Source: Bacteroidales bacterium (GTDB lineage: Bacteria; Bacteroidota; Bacteroidia; Bacteroidales; F082). From it: a stretch of DNA of 52,202 bases. This document shows, piece after piece, positions 30,820-39,145 of the stretch. The translations under genes and the position numbers were made by a program. Positions within the stretch are counted from its first letter, which is position 1; every line of letters starts with the position of its first letter. The notes under the pieces were generated by a model. That model worked only from the letters and a program-made list of their open reading frames with translations, did not search any database and was not told where the DNA came from. The stretch spans positions 1 through 52,202 of the forward strand of contig JAFSJF010000105.1 of the NCBI GenBank assembly GCA_017439405.1, given 5' to 3'.

Positions 30820-33792
30820 ATGACCCCGCTCCAACAGCAGAAAGCCGCCCGCCGCTTTGCCCAAGCATGGCAAGAAAAAGGCTACGAGAAAGGCGAGACG
30901 CAACGCTTTTGGCTCGACCTTCTCCACAACGTATTCGGTGTGGACGACCCGACCAAGACGATGCAATTTGAACTTCCCGTCAAGACCATTGCCAAGGAAA
31001 AAGGTGCCGACTTCATCGACGGCTATGTCGTCCCAACCAAGGTGCTGATTGAGCAGAAAAGCTCGCATGTGGACCTTGCCGCCAAAGCCAAGCAAAGCGA
31101 TGGCGCGGAACTCACACCCTACCAACAAGCTCGCCGCTACGCCGAAGGTCTGCCCCTGTCGGAAAAACCGCGATGGATTGTGACCTGCAACTTCCGCGAG
31201 TTTTGGGTCTATGACATGGAGCAGCCCAACGCCGAACCACAGAAAATCCAACTGCAAGACCTTGAAAAAGAGTATTACCGATTGGCCTTCCTCGTCGACC
31301 AACGAAGCGAGAACATCCGCCGCGAAGAGGAAATTTCACTGAAGGCCGGCGACCTCGTTGGGAAGCTCTACGACGCGCTTATCAAGGAATACATCGACCC
31401 CGACGACGACAGCCTACGCTCACTCAATATCCTGTGTGTCAGAATAGTGTTCTGCCTCTATGCCGAAGATGCCGGGCTGTTTGAGACGAAAACGAGCTTC
31501 GAGGACTACATCAAGTCGTTCTCGCTGCACGACTTGCGCGATGGCCTCGCCAAGTTGTTCAAGGCTTTGGACACCCGAACCGAAGACCGCGACAAATACG
31601 ACCTGAAAACCAAGCCGTTCCCCTACGTCAACGGAGGCTTGTTTGCAGAAGAACGGATTGAAATCCCGAACTTCACGAAAGAGATTGTGGATGTCATCGT
31701 AGACCATTGCGCCCCGTTCAACTGGAGCGAAATCAGCCCGACCATTTTTGGGGCCGTGTTCGAGAGCACCCTCAACCCAGAAACGCGGCGCAAGGGTGGG
31801 ATGCACTACACCAGCATCGCTAACATACACAAGGTTATCGACCCATTGTTCATGGACGACCTGAACGCCGAGTTTGAGTCCATCTTAGGCTCACGGACAC
31901 CTTTGTCAGCCAAACGGCAAAACCTGTTAGCCTTCCAGCAAAAGCTCGGCTCGCTCACCTTCCTCGACCCCGCCTGCGGCAGCGGCAACTTCCTCACCGA
32001 GACCTACATCAGCCTGCGCCGCTTGGAAAACAAGGTGATTTCCATACTAAACCAAGGCGAAAAAATCTTGGGCTTCGACGACTTCATCCATGTGAAAATC
32101 AGCCAGTTCTACGGAATCGAAATCAACGACTTCGCCGTCACGGTGGCCAAGACCGCCCTATGGATTGCCGAGAGCCAGATGGTGGCCGAAACCGAAGCCA
32201 TCCTCGGCATGAACCTCGACTTCCTTCCCCTGAAAGACCATGCCAACATCGTGGAAGGCAACGCCTTACGGATGGATTGGAGCACGTTGGAAAACGACCC
32301 AACCGTACCTTACCTATATGCCAAGAAGCTCAACGTGTTTGAGGTCGAGAACCTTCCCGAAGAAGTGCTGAACGCGCCCCACGAGGCACACGAGCCAGCA
32401 GCGGAATACGGCAAGGTTTACGACGAACTGAACGTGATGACAACGAACTTGGAGCGAAAGCCTCTTCCGCCAAGGCAAAAACCCAAGCCCGTCGTCTACG
32501 ACTACATCATGGGCAACCCGCCGTTTGTGGGCTATTCGTTCCAAAGCAAAGAGCAAAAGGGGGACACCTTGAGCATTTACGTTGATTACCACGGAAAACC
32601 TTACAAATCAGCAGGTAAGATTGACTATGTGGCCAACTGGTATTTCAAGGCTGCGCAAATAGCCCAAGACAAACCGACAAAATGCGCTTTTGTTTCCACC
32701 AACTCAATCACTCAAGGCGAGCAAGTAGCGGCAGTATGGAGACCTCTGTTTGAACGTTTCGGAATCCACATCGATTTCGCATACAGAACGTTCAGGTGGG
32801 ATAGCGAATCGGAACAAAAAGCCCATGTGCATTGCATTATCATTGGATTTTCGTCCTCCAAGTCCCCATCAGGAACCAAACGGATCTTCTTCGACGGGAA
32901 ACAAGCATCTGTAGCGCAAAACATTTGCCCCTATCTTATTGATTCAGAAAATGTTTGGATTGAAAATCGGAGCAAGCCGCTGTGTAATGTCCCCATGATG
33001 ACCACAGGAAATCGACCTGCCGATGGCGGCCACCTTATCATCGAGGCCAACGACTACGAAGCTTTTCTCAAAAAAGAGCCAAAGGCTTCAAGGTTCATCA
33101 GAAAACTTGTTGGCTCTGAAGAATTTATCAACAACTTGCAACGTTGGTGCCTATGGTTGGTTGGCGCCAGTCCAGCCGAAATACGAGGCATGGCAGAAGT
33201 GGTCAAACGAGTCCAAATGTGCAGGAAAGACAGGTTGAACGGTGCAGCAGACCGACAGAAGCTCGCCGATACGCCTCATTTGTTCCGCGAGATAAGGAAT
33301 CCCGAAGAATATGTAATCGTTCCAGCCACATCTTCGGAAAACAGGAGATATGTCCCAATGGGTTTCTTGGACTACAATACCATTCCCACCAATTCAGTCC
33401 TAATCATTCCTGAAGCCGGACTGTTTGAGTTTGGAATTCTCATCAGCAAAGTTCACATGGCGTGGTTGAGGATTGTTGGCGGACGCATGAAAAGTGACTA
33501 TCGTTACAGCAAAGACATCGTTTACAACAACTTCCCATGGTGCGATGCCAACGGTGAGCAAAAAACGAAAATCGAGAAGACGGCTCAGGCGATATTGGAC
33601 GCAAGGGAAAAATACCCCGACTCGTCGCTTGCCGACCTCTATGACGAAACCACCATGCCCATCGAGCTGCGCCGCGCCCACCAAGAAAACGACAAGGCCG
33701 TGATGGCCGCCTACGGCTTCGCAACCAAAATGGGCGAAAGCGAAATCGTGGCGGAACTGTTCAAGATGTACGAAAAACTCACAAAAAAATAA
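30820..33792 (+). CDS. Type IIL (MmeI-like) restriction-methylation enzyme
   Basis: 990-residue single-chain enzyme combining nuclease and adenine methyltransferase. The N-terminal nuclease site is Asp 67, Glu 78 and Lys 80 (IEQKSS), the D-x(9-10)-ExK pattern of MmeI. A helical connector follows, then the gamma-class methyltransferase with motif I LDPACGSGNF near residue 382 and motif IV MGNPPFVGY near 563 (NPPF means N6-adenine). The last 350 residues are the target-recognition region and C-terminal helices. Such enzymes cut about 20 bases from the site and protect with one methylated strand. The target cannot be read by eye. It ends 3 bases before the peptidase gene, so that gene may depend on its transcription. 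Confidence 0.88.
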   Translation: MTPLQQQKAARRFAQAWQEKGYEKGETQRFWLDLLHNVFGVDDPTKTMQFELPVKTIAKEKGADFIDGYVVPTKVLIEQKSSHVDLAAKAKQSDGAELTPYQQARRYAEGLPLSEKPRWIVTCNFREFWVYDMEQPNAEPQKIQLQDLEKEYYRLAFLVDQRSENIRREEEISLKAGDLVGKLYDALIKEYIDPDDDSLRSLNILCVRIVFCLYAEDAGLFETKTSFEDYIKSFSLHDLRDGLAKLFKALDTRTEDRDKYDLKTKPFPYVNGGLFAEERIEIPNFTKEIVDVIVDHCAPFNWSEISPTIFGAVFESTLNPETRRKGGMHYTSIANIHKVIDPLFMDDLNAEFESILGSRTPLSAKRQNLLAFQQKLGSLTFLDPACGSGNFLTETYISLRRLENKVISILNQGEKILGFDDFIHVKISQFYGIEINDFAVTVAKTALWIAESQMVAETEAILGMNLDFLPLKDHANIVEGNALRMDWSTLENDPTVPYLYAKKLNVFEVENLPEEVLNAPHEAHEPAAEYGKVYDELNVMTTNLERKPLPPRQKPKPVVYDYIMGNPPFVGYSFQSKEQKGDTLSIYVDYHGKPYKSAGKIDYVANWYFKAAQIAQDKPTKCAFVSTNSITQGEQVAAVWRPLFERFGIHIDFAYRTFRWDSESEQKAHVHCIIIGFSSSKSPSGTKRIFFDGKQASVAQNICPYLIDSENVWIENRSKPLCNVPMMTTGNRPADGGHLIIEANDYEAFLKKEPKASRFIRKLVGSEEFINNLQRWCLWLVGASPAEIRGMAEVVKRVQMCRKDRLNGAADRQKLADTPHLFREIRNPEEYVIVPATSSENRRYVPMGFLDYNTIPTNSVLIIPEAGLFEFGILISKVHMAWLRIVGGRMKSDYRYSKDIVYNNFPWCDANGEQKTKIEKTAQAILDAREKYPDSSLADLYDETTMPIELRRAHQENDKAVMAAYGFATKMGESEIVAELFKMYEKLTKK

Positions 33793-33795
33793 ACC

Positions 33796-35976
33796 ATGGC
33801 TAAAAAACTCATCAACATGATCGCACTAAGCGTAATCACATTAGCCTCGTGCAACACAAACAACGAACCTAAGACCGAGGCCGAACCTAAAAACCCTTTC
33901 CTCACGGAATACACCACTCCCTTCCAAGTGCCGCCGTTCGACCAAATCAAGAACGAGCATTATCTTCCTGCTTTTGAGGCGGGTATCAAGGAGCAACAGG
34001 CTGAAATCGAGACCATTGCAAACAGTACCGAAACCCCGACTTTCGAGAATACCATTTTGCCTTTCGACAAGTCGGGACAAACCCTCGACCGCGTCAGCAA
34101 CGTGTTCTTCAACCTCAACGAGTGCCTCACCAACGACGAGATGAACGCCATTGCCGAGCAGGTGCTGCCCATGCTCTCGAAGCACGGCGACGCCATCATG
34201 ATGAACCCGAAACTTTTCGAGCGCATCGACTATGTGTATCAACACCGCAACGAAATGGGTTTGGACGACCAGCAAATCCGTGTGGTGGAGAAATACCATC
34301 AAGATTTCGTGCGCAACGGTGCCGCCCTGCCAGCCGACAAGCAAGGCGAACTGAGCCAAATCAACGAACAACTCTCGACCTTGAGCCTGCAATTTGGCAA
34401 CAACTTACTGAAGGAGAACGCCAATTACAAGCTTGTCATCGAGAACGAAGCCGACCTTGCCGGATTGCCGCAGACCAGCATCGATGCCGCCGCCGAGCAA
34501 GCCAAGGCCGATGGCATGGAAGGCAAGTGGGTGTTCACGCTCTCGAAGCCCAGCCTTATTCCTTTCTTGCAATTCGCCGACAACTACAAGTTGCGCAAGG
34601 AAATGTACGATGCCTATTACAATCGCGGCGACAACAACAACGAGTACGACAACAAGGCTCTTATCAAGCAAATGCTGGAATTGAGACTAAAGAAGGCACA
34701 ACTCTTTGGCTACGAAAACTTTGCCGATTATGTCCTTGCCGTCAATATGGCTCAAGACTCCAAGACGGTGGACAAGTTCCTCATTGACATCTTCAAGCCT
34801 GCACAAGAATTAGCCAAAAAGGAACTGGCCGAGATGCAGGAAATCCGTTACAAAGAGTATATGTCACGCACCTTTGAAAAAGAAGAAATTGTTAAACCCA
34901 AAGACAGAGTCAGTAAAATCTATGGTTCTGACTGGTGGTATTACGCCGAAAAACTCCGCAAGGCCAAATACGCCTTCGACGAAAACCAAATCAAGCCTTA
35001 CCTCACCGTCGATAACGTGCGCAACGGTATGTTTATGGCTGCCAATAAGTTGTACGGTGTCACCTTCACACAAAACACCAACTTGCCCGTCTATTACCCT
35101 GGCGTGGAAACCTACGAAGTGAAGGAAGCCAACGGCGATTTCCTCGGCATCCTCTATTTAGACTACTATCCGCGCGAGTCGAAGAGCGGCGGCGCATGGT
35201 GCACCAGTTTCCGCGAGAGCGGCCACGACATCAACGGCAAGAAGATCTATCCCGTCGTCTCGCTCGTGATGAACTTCACCCCTGCTTCGGGCGACACCCC
35301 TGCCCTGCTCACTTGGGACGAGACCGAGACCATGTGGCACGAGTTTGGCCACTCGTTGCACGCTTTCTTCAGCGACGGCCTCTACTCGCGCACCTGTGGC
35401 AATGTGCCTCACGACTACGTTGAGATGCCTTCACAAATCATGGAAAACTGGGTGGCCGAGCCTGAAGTCATCCGCATGTACGCCAAGCATTACAAAACCG
35501 GCGAGCCTATGCCCGACAGTCTCATCGCCAAAATCGAGAACAGCGCTTTGTTCAACCAAGGCTTCATGACCACCGAACTCATCGCAGCCTCCATCCTCGA
35601 CATGAAGTTCCACGAAATCACCTCCATTAAAGAGATTCAGGCTATGGACGTCGACGCTTTCGAGAAGCAGCAGATGGACGCCATCGGCCTGATGCGCGAA
35701 ATCCTTCCGCGCTACCGCAGCACCAATTTCAGCCACATCTTCAACGGCGGCTACAGCGCGGGCTATTATGCCTACACCTGGGCCGAAGTGCTCGACAAAG
35801 ACGCTTTCAACTATTTCAAGAGTTCGGGCGACCTCTTCAATCCCGAACTGGCCGCCTCGTTCCGCAAGAACTGCCTGCAAGAATGCGGCAACGATGAAGG
35901 AATGGTGCAATACCGCAAATTCCGCGGCCAAGACCCTGACTACGAGCCCTACCTGAAGGCCCGCGGACTGAAATAA
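33796..35976 (+). CDS. dcp: M3 family metallopeptidase, peptidyl-dipeptidase Dcp-like lipoprotein
   Basis: 726-residue zinc peptidase that removes C-terminal dipeptides. The signal peptide ends with lipobox LASC (Cys 19), so it is anchored in the periplasm or outer membrane, unlike the cytoplasmic E. coli enzyme. The zinc site is MWHEFGHSLHAF with HEFGH around residues 514-518, and the third ligand lies in the following VEMPSQIMENW. The C-terminal FNGGYSAGYYAYTWAEVLD is the substrate-binding block of M3 enzymes. It starts 3 bases after the MmeI-like gene and is followed by a strong terminator. Confidence 0.93.
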   Translation: MAKKLINMIALSVITLASCNTNNEPKTEAEPKNPFLTEYTTPFQVPPFDQIKNEHYLPAFEAGIKEQQAEIETIANSTETPTFENTILPFDKSGQTLDRVSNVFFNLNECLTNDEMNAIAEQVLPMLSKHGDAIMMNPKLFERIDYVYQHRNEMGLDDQQIRVVEKYHQDFVRNGAALPADKQGELSQINEQLSTLSLQFGNNLLKENANYKLVIENEADLAGLPQTSIDAAAEQAKADGMEGKWVFTLSKPSLIPFLQFADNYKLRKEMYDAYYNRGDNNNEYDNKALIKQMLELRLKKAQLFGYENFADYVLAVNMAQDSKTVDKFLIDIFKPAQELAKKELAEMQEIRYKEYMSRTFEKEEIVKPKDRVSKIYGSDWWYYAEKLRKAKYAFDENQIKPYLTVDNVRNGMFMAANKLYGVTFTQNTNLPVYYPGVETYEVKEANGDFLGILYLDYYPRESKSGGAWCTSFRESGHDINGKKIYPVVSLVMNFTPASGDTPALLTWDETETMWHEFGHSLHAFFSDGLYSRTCGNVPHDYVEMPSQIMENWVAEPEVIRMYAKHYKTGEPMPDSLIAKIENSALFNQGFMTTELIAASILDMKFHEITSIKEIQAMDVDAFEKQQMDAIGLMREILPRYRSTNFSHIFNGGYSAGYYAYTWAEVLDKDAFNYFKSSGDLFNPELAASFRKNCLQECGNDEGMVQYRKFRGQDPDYEPYLKARGLK

Positions 35977-35985
35977 CTGAATTAT

Positions 35986-36015
35986 TTAGGGCTGCCATAA
36001 ATATGACAGCCCTAA
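35986..36015 (+). terminator. Terminator-like hairpin after the M3 peptidase
   Basis: TTAGGGCTG (35986-35994) pairs with CAGCCCTAA (36007-36015) around a 12-base AT-rich loop. The 3' arm ends one base before an ATG at 36017, which is why the later ATG at 36032 is preferred for the next gene. Confidence 0.7.
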
Positions 36016-36031
36016 AATGAATTTACGCAAA

Positions 36032-38329
36032 ATGAAAAGAATCGGTTTATTTTTCCTCTTGATGGCGGTTTCCGTCATTTCCCAAGCCCAAAACCAAAAA
36101 GTCAGTCTCCAAGCCCCGAGGCCGAAAGTCGGTGTGGTGCTTTGTGGCGGCGGTGCCAAAGGCGCGACCCACATCGGCGTGCTGAAATACATGGAAGAGA
36201 TGGGCATTCCGGTCGATTATGTGGCAGGCACCAGCATGGGCTCCATCATCGGCGGTCTATACGCCGCTGGCTACTCACCAGAAGAGATGAACAGACTCAT
36301 CTCCAACATTGACTGGAGTTCCTACATCGGCAACAAGATCGACCGCACCTACATGTCGGAAGAAGTCAGATATCGCAACAGCACCTCTATGGCCATTATT
36401 CCTTTCGGCCTGTCCAACCTTTTCGACAAAAACCCAAAATCGTCGCTCATCGACCAGCTTCCCAGTGCATACGTCAACAACAGCTCGTTGGTGAACTTAT
36501 TCAACAACCTTTGCATTGGTTATCAAGAAGATATGGACTTCAACGATATGCCTATCCCCTTCGCCTGCGTTGCCACCGACTTGGTCACGGGACAGGAAGT
36601 CGACCTACAAAGTGGCGTTTTGCCTACCGCCATGCGCGCCAGTATGGCCATACCTGGCGTTTTCGCCCCTGTGGAAATGAATGGAACCATGCTTGTCGAC
36701 GGCGGTTTGGTAAACAATTTCCCGGCCGACTTGGTCCGCAAGATGGGTGCCGACATCATCATCGGCGTCGAAATCACCCAAAAAGACACCATCACACCCG
36801 AAGAACTGAAATCGCTGCCCCAACTCTTGTCGCGATTAGTCACAAACGCCACCAACACCAAACGTGAGCAAAACCGCGAGTTGTGCAACATACACATCGT
36901 GCCCGACATTAGCGGCTACGGCACCCTCAGCTTCACGCCCGATGCCATCGACACACTCGTAGTGAGAGGCTACAAGATGGCTAGCCGATACCACGACCAG
37001 TTCCAAGCCATCAAAGAAGCCCTTGAAAAAGCCAATTCCGGCCCAATCAAGAAAGAACTTCACGCTCCCAAGGCGAAAAACTTAGCCAACGACTCCGTTA
37101 TCATCAGTTCCATCGAAATCAACGGCGTCACCGACCAACAAAGCGAATGGCTAATCCGCAAAGGTCAAATCAATCTTGGAAACAAATACGTGGAGAGCGA
37201 CATCGAACGCGCCGTCAACATCTACCGTGGCACCGGTTGCTTCGACGAAATCACTTTCAACGTGAAAGAAAGCGACTCCTTGCACGTCAACGACCTCGGA
37301 CAACTTTCCGATGCATATAGCCTGACCATCAACATGAAGCCCGCCTATCCGCACGTTTTGGGCATCGGGTTGCGCTACGACACCGAAGAAGGTGCAGGCC
37401 TGCTAATCAATATCGGCCTGAACGAGAAGAAGTTTGGCGGCTCGAAGCTGAACCTTTCAGGCAAACTCAGCTTCAACCCGAAACTCAACGTCACCTACAC
37501 CTACTCTCGCTCGTCGTTAGCCAACTTCAACGTGGCTTACGACTACCGTAGCGAGAGCTTTTCCTATCTCTTGTCCGAAGGAGACGGCAAAGCCCACTTG
37601 AGTTACTACCAGCACAAAATCAGTGCCTACATTTCGCAATTCCACTTGCTCAACTTCAGTGCCATGGCAGGCGCCTCCTTTGTTGACACGAGATTTGACA
37701 AGATTTCCCTCCAAGACAGCGTCTTCCTCGATTCGTTGGTTTTCGGGAAAAACCGAATGATCACACCGTTCCTCAACGTCAAATATGACAATCTGGACAA
37801 CGCCTATTTTGCCACAAAAGGCATTTTCGCCAGCCTGTCAAGCAAGATCTTCCTTGAACAAGGAGCGGACAACTCCCCGCTTCCGTTCGACATCAGCTTT
37901 GCCTTCAAGTCGTACCTCACGCCTGGCAAAGGAAGAATCACGTTCATCCCACAGTTTTACGGACGTCTCGTATTCAATCAAGGCTTCGCTTTCAACACAT
38001 GGAACCAAATCGGAGGCGAAATCGAAGGCCGCCATTTCGATCAGCAAATGCCTTTCATCGGTTTCAGCCAATTGCGTAACACAGAACCCTTCTGTTCCAT
38101 CATTCGCTTAGACATTCGCTATAACTTCTTCGGAAAACACTATCTCACAGCGATGTACAATGCCTTGTTTAATTACGCGCCCACCCCCGTAAAACAATTG
38201 GACATCGACCATGGCGCAGGCTTGAGATATTCTTACAACAGCCTGCTCGGTCCCATCTCGCTGACGGGACAATGGTCGACCATCACCCGTTCATTCGGCG
38301 CCTATTTCTCCATCGGCTACACTTTCTGA
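36032..38329 (+). CDS. Patatin-like phospholipase with C-terminal outer-membrane barrel
   Basis: 765-residue exported protein of the PlpD-like (type Vd) plan. The signal peptide is MKRIGLFFLLMAVSVISQAQ. The patatin domain (about 30-300) has the oxyanion loop CGGGAKGA, the nucleophile elbow GTSMGS and the catalytic Asp in DGGLVNN. A POTRA-like segment (about 345-425, SIEINGVTDQQSEWLIRKG) and a 16-strand-type Omp85 barrel ending in YFSIGYTF follow. It is expected to be an outer-membrane lipase that is exposed or released. The start at 36032 is chosen over 36017 because the latter lies on the terminator stem and adds MNLRK. It is monocistronic, with a terminator 17 bases after the stop. Confidence 0.92.
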   Translation: MKRIGLFFLLMAVSVISQAQNQKVSLQAPRPKVGVVLCGGGAKGATHIGVLKYMEEMGIPVDYVAGTSMGSIIGGLYAAGYSPEEMNRLISNIDWSSYIGNKIDRTYMSEEVRYRNSTSMAIIPFGLSNLFDKNPKSSLIDQLPSAYVNNSSLVNLFNNLCIGYQEDMDFNDMPIPFACVATDLVTGQEVDLQSGVLPTAMRASMAIPGVFAPVEMNGTMLVDGGLVNNFPADLVRKMGADIIIGVEITQKDTITPEELKSLPQLLSRLVTNATNTKREQNRELCNIHIVPDISGYGTLSFTPDAIDTLVVRGYKMASRYHDQFQAIKEALEKANSGPIKKELHAPKAKNLANDSVIISSIEINGVTDQQSEWLIRKGQINLGNKYVESDIERAVNIYRGTGCFDEITFNVKESDSLHVNDLGQLSDAYSLTINMKPAYPHVLGIGLRYDTEEGAGLLINIGLNEKKFGGSKLNLSGKLSFNPKLNVTYTYSRSSLANFNVAYDYRSESFSYLLSEGDGKAHLSYYQHKISAYISQFHLLNFSAMAGASFVDTRFDKISLQDSVFLDSLVFGKNRMITPFLNVKYDNLDNAYFATKGIFASLSSKIFLEQGADNSPLPFDISFAFKSYLTPGKGRITFIPQFYGRLVFNQGFAFNTWNQIGGEIEGRHFDQQMPFIGFSQLRNTEPFCSIIRLDIRYNFFGKHYLTAMYNALFNYAPTPVKQLDIDHGAGLRYSYNSLLGPISLTGQWSTITRSFGAYFSIGYTF

Positions 38330-38345
38330 ACCGACCCCACAAACG

Positions 38346-38383
38346 AAGCAATCCCGACGAGAACACTCTCGCCGGGATTGCTT
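38346..38383. terminator. Bidirectional terminator between convergent genes
   Basis: AAGCAATCCCG (38346-38356) pairs with CGGGATTGCTT (38373-38383), and CGAGA/TCTCG extend the stem near the loop. It lies between the patatin gene and the polysaccharide locus, 24 bases past the last stop of the latter. Confidence 0.85.
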
Positions 38384-38406
38384 TAGCAGAAGCGAACCAC
38401 CGACCG

Positions 38407-39135
38407 TCAACGGAAAAGACTCTTGTTGTTTTCCAACAGTTCAGCAACCCGATCCATGTCCTTGCCGCTTAGCCTGATGGCATTCAAATGGCGCATGAAA
38501 TTGTCCAAGTTGTGCATGTCGGTTCCTATGTAGTCGTAAAAGCCCTCTTCCAGAAGAAAATGCGCCTTGGCCAAGGCCAGCTTGCCATAAGCGCCTGCCA
38601 ATGACAGCCAATTCAGCTGGAACTTGTAGCGCTTGTCCTTCCAACGGGTATAGTTCTCGCGACTGGCGTATTCGTAGCGTTCGGGATGCGCGATGACAGG
38701 CTGGAAACCTTCCAACATGATTTCATAGACCATCTCAGTAGCCTGAGGCTCATACATCATGTAGGAAGTCTCGCACAAAACGTGCCTGTCGTTATCCAAA
38801 GCCAAGAAACCCTGCCTGAAGTGTTCCACGAAACGGGCATCGAGCATGTATTCGGCGGCGAGGCGCAATTCCATGCCGCTCACCTTGGCAGCCTCAGCCT
38901 TAAAAGCCTCGAATCTCGCTTCGATGCTTTCGCGGTCGTTTCCGGCATACTCTTTCATGAAATGCGGCGTAAGGATCATTTTCTCGAAGCCGAGATCCTC
39001 CATCGCCTTCAACGCCTGCAACGACTTTTCCGATGACGGAAAGCCATCGTCAACACCAGGCAACACGTGGCAGTGAACGTCGCAGGCACCTTGGAAGAAA
39101 TCTTCCGGCAAACGATGTGTCAAAAAACCGAACAT
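38407..39135 (-). CDS. CpsB/YwqE-type tyrosine-protein phosphatase (PHP fold)
   Basis: 242-residue cytoplasmic phosphatase of the PHP superfamily that would dephosphorylate the tyrosine-rich tail of the adjacent kinase and so regulate polysaccharide export. Metal-site motifs are DVHCHVLPGVDDG (residues 19-31), the His in ILTPHF (about 56), IAHPERY (about 160) and GTDMHN near 210. It lies 10 bases after the kinase gene and is the last gene of the locus. Confidence 0.92.
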   Translation of the reverse strand: MFGFLTHRLPEDFFQGACDVHCHVLPGVDDGFPSSEKSLQALKAMEDLGFEKMILTPHFMKEYAGNDRESIEARFEAFKAEAAKVSGMELRLAAEYMLDARFVEHFRQGFLALDNDRHVLCETSYMMYEPQATEMVYEIMLEGFQPVIAHPERYEYASRENYTRWKDKRYKFQLNWLSLAGAYGKLALAKAHFLLEEGFYDYIGTDMHNLDNFMRHLNAIRLSGKDMDRVAELLENNKSLFR

Positions 39136-39145
39136 GGGTCAATAC

